NCBI GenBank assembly: GCA_016929365.1
Contig: JAFGIZ010000146.1
Span: 1-13,930 of the forward strand
Origin: Lentisphaerota bacterium
Lineage (GTDB): Bacteria > Verrucomicrobiota > Kiritimatiellia > UBA8416 > JAFGIZ01
Length of the DNA: 13,930 bases
Direction of reading: 5' to 3'
The position numbers were made by a program, and so were the translations under genes. Of this stretch, positions 7,673-13,930 are shown in pieces (positions within the stretch are counted from its first letter, which is position 1; every line of letters starts with the position of its first letter). The notes beneath the pieces are model-generated. The model worked only from the letters and a program-made list of their open reading frames with translations. It ran no database searches and was not told the origin of the DNA.

Positions 7673-7683
7673 CTCGTTAGCCG
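7673..7683. repeat. Right copy of 11-bp direct repeat, probable target-site duplication
   Basis: Identical to CTCGTTAGCCG at 7384-7394. Beyond it the sequence leads into the regulator's upstream region. Confidence 0.55.
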
Positions 7684-7701
7684 GCACGTTCTTTCACGTG
7701 C
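7684..7701. promoter_or_regulatory. Inverted repeat GCACGT-N6-ACGTGC, candidate operator
   Basis: Two perfectly complementary 6-bp arms (7684-7689 and 7696-7701) flank TCTTTC. It lies between the MITE-like element and the regulator's promoter, about 64 bp before the -35. An operator for the regulator or for the leftward LamG gene is possible; there is no T-run to suggest a terminator. Between 7702 and 7764 I see no further feature. Confidence 0.3.
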
Positions 7702-7764
7702 AACACCATACACTAGCTATCGCCAGCACCGCTTTCCACTCCCGTAGCAGGCTATCAACTATGA

Positions 7765-7793
7765 TTGACAAATTCAAGTGATCCAAACAATAT
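7765..7793 (+). promoter_or_regulatory. Candidate promoter of the regulator gene, consensus -35, implies leaderless mRNA
   Basis: A perfect TTGACA (7765-7770) is followed after 17 nt by CAATAT (7788-7793); AATATA with an 18-nt spacer is an equal alternative, and both are weak -10 boxes. Transcription would start about 7 nt later, at 7800-7801, exactly on the ATG of the regulator. The -35 also lies within an imperfect palindrome TTGA-N5-TCAA (7765-7777) that could serve autoregulation. Confidence 0.45.
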
Positions 7794-7800
7794 ACAACTA

Positions 7801-8877
7801 ATGCATTCCGCCCGGACAAGAAAACGAACCGTCGATCCGGATACCTACGGCAGCAAGCAGCGCATGCTGACGGACTACCTCATGCGCCGGGTTCGCGAGG
7901 GCCGTTACAAGCCGGGGGACCGCGTGCCGTCCGACACCGAGCTGGCGCGCCGTTTCGGTGTGACGGCCATTACGGCCAACAAGGTACTCTCGGGCCTGGC
8001 TGCGCGCGGCATCCTGACGCGCCGCCGCGGCGCGGCGGGCACCGTGGTGTCCGGACGCCTGGGAACCCTGGGCAACGTGGCATTTCTCATGTACGAACAC
8101 ACGATTTCCTATTTCACCCACATTTTCCAGGGTGCAGCCGACGCGCTGACCGCGCACGGCTACGCGATCCATTATATCAATCCGGATATCGAATTGCCCG
8201 ACGCCAACCTGTGGTCCATGGCGGCCGAGGCCGGCTTTGCCGGCGCCATCGTCGTTGCGCTCGTGCCGCCGGTGACGCTCAACGCGCCGACCGTCCTGAT
8301 CGACATCGAGACGGCGCGCCCGTTGCCGTTCCCACGGGTCAATGCCGACGATGAAGGCGGCGGATACCGAATGGGCCGCCACTTCCTCGAAGCGGGACAC
8401 CGCCGCATGGCCTTCATTACCCACGGCCGGCGCCACCTCACAACCTGCCGCCGGGGCCGGGGCTTTGTCCGTGCGCTGGCCGAAGCGGGCATCGGCCGGG
8501 CCGGCCGCCATGTGTACCATTGCGAAGGCAGCACGGAAAACATCCCCGCCCTGGTGGACAGGATACGCGGGGATATTCCGGGGTTGACGGCCATCGGCAC
8601 GGCCTCGGACGGTCTGGCGGCGGCCGCGATACGCACCTTGACGCGCAACCATCTCCGCGTTCCGGCGGACGTCTCCGTGGCCGGCTTCGGCAACCTCAGC
8701 GAAATGCATGCGTTGCTGCGAATCACCACCATGGATCAGCACCCGCGCCATATGGGCGCCCAGGCCGCCGAGATGCTGATGCACTGGATCGCCGCACCGG
8801 ACGCGCCCCCGGACTCCGTTGTCGTGCCCTGCGAACTCATCCCCGGCGAAACCGTCGCCGTTATCCGCAAGGCCTGA
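7801..8877 (+). CDS. GntR/LacI chimeric transcriptional regulator (AraR/XylR-like architecture)
   Basis: Encodes 358 residues from ATG 7801. The frame extends to a TTG at 7765, but that TTG is the start of a consensus -35 box, so I prefer the ATG; neither has a clear ribosome binding site. Residues 20-84 form a GntR-type winged helix: LTDYLMRRVREGRYKPGDRV, then PSDTELARRFGVTAITANKV and a wing around RRRGAAGTVV. Residues 91-358 are a LacI/periplasmic-binding-type sensor, with GHRRMAFI (about 200), VSVAGFGN and ITTMDQHPRHMGAQAAEML near the end. Proteins of this layout are cytoplasmic sugar-responsive repressors or activators controlling nearby glycan-use genes. Here it sits between hydrolase and LamG genes, which suggests it controls them; the effector is unknown. 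It converges with the giant LamG gene, with 47 nt between the stops. Confidence 0.87.
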   Translation: MHSARTRKRTVDPDTYGSKQRMLTDYLMRRVREGRYKPGDRVPSDTELARRFGVTAITANKVLSGLAARGILTRRRGAAGTVVSGRLGTLGNVAFLMYEHTISYFTHIFQGAADALTAHGYAIHYINPDIELPDANLWSMAAEAGFAGAIVVALVPPVTLNAPTVLIDIETARPLPFPRVNADDEGGGYRMGRHFLEAGHRRMAFITHGRRHLTTCRRGRGFVRALAEAGIGRAGRHVYHCEGSTENIPALVDRIRGDIPGLTAIGTASDGLAAAAIRTLTRNHLRVPADVSVAGFGNLSEMHALLRITTMDQHPRHMGAQAAEMLMHWIAAPDAPPDSVVVPCELIPGETVAVIRKA

Positions 8878-8924
8878 ACCGCTTGACCCGTAACGTTGTG
8901 TTGCGAAGGCCGGGGGGCCGCGGG
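8878..8924. other. Short convergent intergenic gap without a clear terminator
   Basis: Forty-seven bases separate two converging stop codons. The only fold I see is a GGCC-GGGG-GGCC stem (8908-8919) without a T-run on either strand, too weak to call an intrinsic terminator. Confidence 0.4.
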
Positions 8925-11900
8925 CTACTCAATTTCCGCCGCCCCGTCGAGCGTGCCGCCCTCAAGGGTAAAAACCTTCAAGGCAAAGGGTAAAAGTGGA
9001 ATCTCGTATCCCTCACCCGGGACCGGCACGGGGGACGATGCGCTCTCCGTCAGTTCCTCGAGCACGCCCGCGCTTTCGATAAACAGCGTTCTCGACGCTT
9101 GCGCGGTGTTGACGGCATAGAAGACCGTCCCCGTGCCCGGCTCATCGGGAACCCGTTCCCGTACGACGGCCCCGGCAGCCGGGGGACGGAAGAACGTGGC
9201 GTAGGTTCCCGCTGGAATCGTCCGGTACGCCGATGCAAACTCCGCATAGGCAGCGTCCTGGCCGGCGGGCAGGTTCACGTCGACCCAGCAATGCACAAGG
9301 TACGCCGGACTGCACCGCGACAGAATCAGCGCGAAATCCTCCAGTACGCCGCGGCCGCGCGGTACCGGATATTTGCTGATGCCCCACTGGACGTCGATGT
9401 ACCAGGGCCGATTCGTGGCGCAGGGCAACCCCCGGCTTTCCAGAAACTGCCGCCCCAGGTAGGCGCCCATATTGGGATTTTCCTCGATATAGGGCAACGC
9501 CGTTGGATCCTCGTTCATGTCGCGCAACGCGTCGCGGTATGGCGCGGGAAGTCCGTTCTGGTGCGACTCGTGATAACCGTTCAATTCATTGAAGTAATAG
9601 CCGAAGGCAAAGGAGTCCTCCGCGCTCATGAGAGCCAGGTCCGTACCGATGTTTCGCACTTTCTGCGTAATACTCCCGGCATCTCTGACAAACGCGTATT
9701 CGGCCGTATGCCAATACTCAACCGGATAGAAATCAAGTCGGCCGCTGCCCGCCGTATGCACGGCATCGGCGATCCCCTGCCAGACAGCCAGCCGCTGCCG
9801 GCACCGGAAGTCGATCCATGCCTCCTTGTTGTCGGGGTCCAGCAAGAAGTCCCGCCGCTGTGCAAAACGCGCCGGATCTCCCGGTGATCCCGGAACCTGG
9901 ATGCCAGTCTCCTGCGTAAAGCGGTCTATGGTCAAGTCGTCGTAGGAAGCGAGGAAATAGGCCTCATCGAGGTCCACCGGATCATCCAGCTTGTTATAAA
10001 ACCGGGGCGCCGCCACCGAGGGCAGGAACGCACCGTCCAGGCCGGCCAGGTACATGATGGCCCGCACCGCCGGATACAAGTCATAGCGCTCCGCCAGTTC
10101 ACCCGCCAGCGCCTCCATCCCCCCGCAGACACGCGGATCCAGGTAATTCCCGGCCCGACCGCTGAAAGTCGGAGCCTGAACGCCCGCTCCCGTCACCTGG
10201 CATAATGTCGGTTGGCCCTGCGCGACGTCATAATCCGTATAGCGGTCCTGCAGACATAGCTCGACACCCGGTGCATAGGCCGTCGACAGGACCAGGGTCA
10301 GCCCGTTCTCTTCAAACATGCGCGCGTACAGCGCAAGCGCATCCTTCTCGCCGGCCATTTCGCCGTTGCGTTCGAACGCGGACGGATAATAGCTGTTGCC
10401 GTACCGATGCGCGCCGACAAACCACGTGTTTTCTCCGCGGAACCGGAGATATTTCACCAGCCGCTCGGCCGCGATGTAGTAGTACGTATAATATCTGTCG
10501 TAACGCGGGTTCAAATAGACGCCTACGTCTCCGTTGAGAATGGCCGAACTGGCAAAGTGCCGGATAGGCTCCCGCGTACCCTCGTCGTAGTGGCCGAAAC
10601 GGTGATGCCCCCCGGCCGTTTCCGGCATGTTCACGCGCGGCACGTCGTTAAGAATCCTGGAAATCTTGATCCGGGCAACGCGCAGCGGCTTCTGATCGCG
10701 GCAGTAGTTCCAGAGATGTACCAGCCCCCACGGATCTCCCGGATAGAAAACCGCACGCAACGTGTGCATCGTGCCCGTAAACGGATGCCCCAGGCCGGTC
10801 ACAAAACCCGACGACATCGGCACAACACCGGAATTCCTGTGGCCGAAACGATCGCCATGGTAGTCGTGCAAGGCGTCAGGAGTAATCAGCGGCCGCCCGT
10901 TCGCATCGCGCTCTGTCCCGGGCGGCAGAAAAGGGTGTATAACGTTGACGCCGCAAAGCATGTCGTCGATGTCCGGATACGTAATCTCGAGCAGGTGCGG
11001 CTCGTCCGGACAAAGTCCGTCAACAGGCCAGGACAGCCATTCCCACTGCCCGCCCCATTCGGTCACGGCGGGGGGATCGTAGGTTTCGAGATACCCTTCG
11101 CCTCCAGGCAATTGATCGGCGCGAATCCGGCCGGTTACGGCATAACAGGCGTCTACTCCCCCGGTGTCCGTGCAATCGATGTCGACCAGGGTTTCCAAGG
11201 CAAACGGTTCGGGGTCCAGTCGCGACACCTCGCGCTGCACCACCGGTCCGGTCACAACAAACTCCGCCTCGCCCATGACGGTTTCACCATCCAGGATCTG
11301 CAGGCAATAGGGGCCCATGTCTCGGGCCTGCAGCAGCACCGTCGCGTTCGTCGCGGCAAACGCCACGTTTCCCGTTTCCACGACGGTATCCCCGATCGTC
11401 TCCCGGCAGCTATACGTCAAACCGGTCTGAACGGGATCCATCACCACGTTGAAAAGAAGGGTTTCATCTCCCTTGAAAACGGCCGGCTCGCCCCGGGCCG
11501 GCACCGGTTGCGCCGTGCCTTGAGGAACGGATGCCTGGTGCAGGCTGAACGGCTGCGTCACCATCGGCAGGTTCGTCCCCGGCAACGGTAGAACGTCAGG
11601 CGCCAGGGCCGAGAGCGTGAACGACACCATGTGGGTGCCGTCGGTTGCCGCCGTGGAATCCACGCTGAACGTGGCCGGCTTTACGGAAATATCGGTCGGG
11701 TGCAGCGTGAACTCGCCGCCGTCGGGAACCTGGAGACGAATACGGCCGTGCAGGTAGGTAAAGGCGAGGCTCTCGCAGAGCGTCTGGGGCTCATAGGTCC
11801 CCCAGAGTTCACCCTGCACGGTCCCCGTCGGTGACTCGGCCCAGAACCAGTTCGCTTCGAACGCGTTGGGAAACGCTCCGTTAACCGTGATCGAGTCGGA

Positions 11901-13930
11901 AGCACGATACGCATAAGTCACCGTGTCTGCATCGACTGAAATCTCCTGCCTGATGTCAATCCCGTCATGCGTAACCCCCAACAGGGTCACATGATCGTTC
12001 GTCATCTCGAGAATGCCGACTTCACTCCAGAAGCTGCCGTTTACCTGCCCGTCGAGGGCCACCTTCAGAGGTGCGCTTAACGCGTCGTTGATCCCCGGCC
12101 ACTCCGCGTCAACCGTGCAGCCGCCCGCCGAGTCCATACTCACGACGACCTGTCCCGCCGGTACGCCGAATACCGCCCAATCCCTACAGAACGGTTGCCC
12201 GTCCACGGTTCCCGGATAGGGCAGCCATTGATCGCCGGCAAACCAGTCATTGAGCGCCTCGTGCGCTAAGGCCCCTTCCGGTCCGTCCGCCGCCCCCCAG
12301 ACCCGCACGTTGTCAATAAGCCCTGCGAAGGCATACTCCCCGAGAATGTGGCTGCTGCCCGCTCCGATCACCAGGTCGCTGCTATTCGTGTACGGTATGC
12401 CGGCGCAATGCGCCGCCGACAGCGTGCCGAGAAAGGTCAATTCGCGCTGGCCGGCGCGGCCGGCGTAAAAACGTGCCGTACCCGTTCCTCCATCGTAGGT
12501 TTGCGCCACGCAGACCCACGTGTTGCTTGAAACAAAAAGAGGGCTTGTCTGCAGCAGGACATCGAAGCTTAGCGGTTCCGTGCTCCGGTTCCGGTCATCC
12601 CCCACGAACAGTCCCAGGCGATTGGTGCTCTGGAAATATACCTCGTACCCCCGGTAGCCGTTACGTTTTCCCGCCAGGCGCGGAAAGCCGGCCAGCGGCT
12701 GCGTCGTACAATACCAGGCCATAACGGTCAGCGACTCCAGGCCGTCCAGGTAAGGCGAGTCAAAAAAGCACGCGTACCCCCCAGGCGCTCCCATCGTGTT
12801 CATATACAGGTCCAGGGCGCCGTCCCCCTCGAGCAGACTGACTCCGTAAGCGTCCGGCGTGAAAGCCGGGGTCAACCCGTTATTCGCCACGAAGCGTGCC
12901 GCCCCGCCCAGTACGCCGCTGTTCTCCCGCGAATTATCGAAACACAGTTCCACGAGCGGCTTGTCTGCGGGGTTATAAGCCGGTTTTAGCGTGTCGTGAT
13001 TGAGGAGCTTGCATATATCCCACACGGTCAGAAAACCGCTGTCATCATCGCGCGATCCCCAGATGCGCACATTATCGATAAGCCCCTTGAACGCGTTTTG
13101 TCCCAAGCCGGTTCCGCTCGCAGCGCCGACAATGAGGTTCGCACTATTCGTCGCCGCCGTTCCCACCGGGGGCGTCGCAACGGTTCCGGAAGCCTGCAGC
13201 AGCTCGCCGTGCTCCAGGCTCCCGTAAATATCCATCCGGCCCGAGGCCAGGTCCCAGGCCCCGGCGGCGAATACCCAGCGCCCGTCTCCGCTGTAAACCG
13301 GCTGATCCCCGCTGTTGGCCCAGCGCCAGGCGCCGTTATCGTCGCCGGCGTACAGGCCCAGGCGCTCGTCTCCCCCGCTGCCGTGAAACAGCTCAAATCC
13401 CGACCAATATCGGCGCTTGGCCACGAGCCGCGTAAACTCCGCCAGGTCCGCCTCCGGCTTGTACCACAGTGCAATCGATAGCGATTGCAGGCCGTCGAGT
13501 GCATCATTATCCGCCAACCGTAAATAGCCGCCGTCCCCGCCCATCGCCGGAACCGACGTGTTGTCCATGGCCCGCGTCGCACTGAATCCGGCGCCCGGCC
13601 CGCTCAGGCACGGCGCCGCCCCGTTGTTGGTGACGAACTGCCCGGTGCCGCCCAGCGTTCCGCTGTTGCGCAAGCCGTCCTCAAACGTCAACTCCACCAG
13701 GGGGGCGGGCGGTTTGTCATCCTGTTGAAAGACGTAAAGGATCTGGTCCTGTGCCAGGTAACCCGATGCATCCGTCCGGGAGCCCCAGATACGCACGTTA
13801 TCCAGCAGCCCCTTGAAAGCCCATTTTCCCAGGCAGATACGGCTGCCCGCCCCGATAACCAGGTCCGATATATTGGTCACCGCCGTCCGGTCGGGTGGCA
13901 GGCTCACCGTCTTGGCCACATGATACAGCC
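8925..13930 (-). CDS. Giant secreted LamG-array protein with C-terminal putative glycan-active region, N-terminus beyond window
   Basis: The frame is open from the right edge (first whole codon 13928) to TAG at 8925-8927, giving 1667 visible residues. The GTG at 13919 is inside a LamG domain and is not the start. Visible order: the end of one LamG (1-70), a complete LamG (about 75-300), a third (about 320-560), each ending in a DNVRIWGS-like strand; a beta-rich region (560-780); an Ig-like region (780-900); a second beta-rich region (900-1120); an alpha/beta segment (about 1120-1560) with barrel-like alternation; and a short terminal beta domain. In the alpha/beta segment LDFYPVEYWH (Glu codon 9717-9719) and YIDVQWGISKYPVPRG look like strand ends facing an active site, but no known catalytic signature is recognised. 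The protein is probably exported and glycan-binding; enzymatic activity is a guess. Its LamG domains are paralogous to those encoded at 5772-7370. Confidence 0.85.
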   Translation of the reverse strand, partial: LYHVAKTVSLPPDRTAVTNISDLVIGAGSRICLGKWAFKGLLDNVRIWGSRTDASGYLAQDQILYVFQQDDKPPAPLVELTFEDGLRNSGTLGGTGQFVTNNGAAPCLSGPGAGFSATRAMDNTSVPAMGGDGGYLRLADNDALDGLQSLSIALWYKPEADLAEFTRLVAKRRYWSGFELFHGSGGDERLGLYAGDDNGAWRWANSGDQPVYSGDGRWVFAAGAWDLASGRMDIYGSLEHGELLQASGTVATPPVGTAATNSANLIVGAASGTGLGQNAFKGLIDNVRIWGSRDDDSGFLTVWDICKLLNHDTLKPAYNPADKPLVELCFDNSRENSGVLGGAARFVANNGLTPAFTPDAYGVSLLEGDGALDLYMNTMGAPGGYACFFDSPYLDGLESLTVMAWYCTTQPLAGFPRLAGKRNGYRGYEVYFQSTNRLGLFVGDDRNRSTEPLSFDVLLQTSPLFVSSNTWVCVAQTYDGGTGTARFYAGRAGQRELTFLGTLSAAHCAGIPYTNSSDLVIGAGSSHILGEYAFAGLIDNVRVWGAADGPEGALAHEALNDWFAGDQWLPYPGTVDGQPFCRDWAVFGVPAGQVVVSMDSAGGCTVDAEWPGINDALSAPLKVALDGQVNGSFWSEVGILEMTNDHVTLLGVTHDGIDIRQEISVDADTVTYAYRASDSITVNGAFPNAFEANWFWAESPTGTVQGELWGTYEPQTLCESLAFTYLHGRIRLQVPDGGEFTLHPTDISVKPATFSVDSTAATDGTHMVSFTLSALAPDVLPLPGTNLPMVTQPFSLHQASVPQGTAQPVPARGEPAVFKGDETLLFNVVMDPVQTGLTYSCRETIGDTVVETGNVAFAATNATVLLQARDMGPYCLQILDGETVMGEAEFVVTGPVVQREVSRLDPEPFALETLVDIDCTDTGGVDACYAVTGRIRADQLPGGEGYLETYDPPAVTEWGGQWEWLSWPVDGLCPDEPHLLEITYPDIDDMLCGVNVIHPFLPPGTERDANGRPLITPDALHDYHGDRFGHRNSGVVPMSSGFVTGLGHPFTGTMHTLRAVFYPGDPWGLVHLWNYCRDQKPLRVARIKISRILNDVPRVNMPETAGGHHRFGHYDEGTREPIRHFASSAILNGDVGVYLNPRYDRYYTYYYIAAERLVKYLRFRGENTWFVGAHRYGNSYYPSAFERNGEMAGEKDALALYARMFEENGLTLVLSTAYAPGVELCLQDRYTDYDVAQGQPTLCQVTGAGVQAPTFSGRAGNYLDPRVCGGMEALAGELAERYDLYPAVRAIMYLAGLDGAFLPSVAAPRFYNKLDDPVDLDEAYFLASYDDLTIDRFTQETGIQVPGSPGDPARFAQRRDFLLDPDNKEAWIDFRCRQRLAVWQGIADAVHTAGSGRLDFYPVEYWHTAEYAFVRDAGSITQKVRNIGTDLALMSAEDSFAFGYYFNELNGYHESHQNGLPAPYRDALRDMNEDPTALPYIEENPNMGAYLGRQFLESRGLPCATNRPWYIDVQWGISKYPVPRGRGVLEDFALILSRCSPAYLVHCWVDVNLPAGQDAAYAEFASAYRTIPAGTYATFFRPPAAGAVVRERVPDEPGTGTVFYAVNTAQASRTLFIESAGVLEELTESASSPVPVPGEGYEIPLLPFALKVFTLEGGTLDGAAEIE

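Noticed and set aside
7144..7680. A 178-codon plus-strand frame across the MITE-like element
   Set aside because: It begins antisense to the LamG signal-peptide region and runs through the inverted repeats; its product has no domain.
7384..7683. An integron attC site, prompted by CGTTAGCC near both ends
   Set aside because: The two copies are in direct, not inverted, orientation and do not fit the GTTRRRY core; no integrase or cassette structure is present.
8908..8919. GGCC-GGGG-GGCC as a bidirectional terminator
   Set aside because: Only a 4-bp stem and no T-run on either strand.
13919..13921. GTG at 13919 as the start of the giant LamG protein
   Set aside because: The frame continues upstream to the window edge and the GTG falls within a conserved LamG strand, so the true start lies outside the window.

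Overview
The window is GC-rich, gene-dense bacterial DNA. It holds five protein-coding genes, two of them cut by the window edges. Four encode large secreted proteins built from glycoside-hydrolase barrels, carbohydrate-binding-type sandwiches and LamG/concanavalin-like lectin domains. The fifth encodes a GntR/LacI-type chimeric transcription factor. Very large modular secreted proteins with LamG arrays and 'SDDG..LWLNG' type domains are common in the PVC group (Kiritimatiellota, Lentisphaerota, Planctomycetota), so I suggest a polysaccharide-degrading bacterium of that group. No taxonomic marker gene is present, so this is an inference.

Layout: (1) 1-2337, minus: a clan GH-A glycoside hydrolase, C-terminus beyond the left edge. 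(2) 2338-2428: a 91-bp AT-richer divergent promoter region. (3) 2429-5785, plus: an 1118-residue multi-domain glycoside hydrolase (CBM-like domain, Ig-like domain, GH-A barrel, accessory beta domains). (4) 5772-7370, minus: a secreted protein made of two LamG domains, whose stop codon overlaps the end of the previous gene. (5) 7371-7800: a non-coding region of about 430 bp, most of it a 278-bp MITE-like element with an 11-bp direct duplication, 13-bp terminal inverted repeats and internal inverted heptad repeats, followed by the regulator's promoter. (6) 7801-8877, plus: the GntR/LacI chimera. (7) 8925-13930, minus: a giant LamG-containing protein of at least 1667 residues, N-terminus beyond the right edge.

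The set reads as a carbohydrate-utilisation locus: a sugar-responsive regulator, two dissimilar GH-A enzymes expressed divergently, and two LamG proteins that probably bind or process the same glycan. The substrate cannot be read from the sequence. The points most worth a second look are the C-terminal ~900 residues of the giant protein, which I cannot assign to any enzyme family, and the MITE-like insertion directly upstream of the LamG gene's ribosome binding site.
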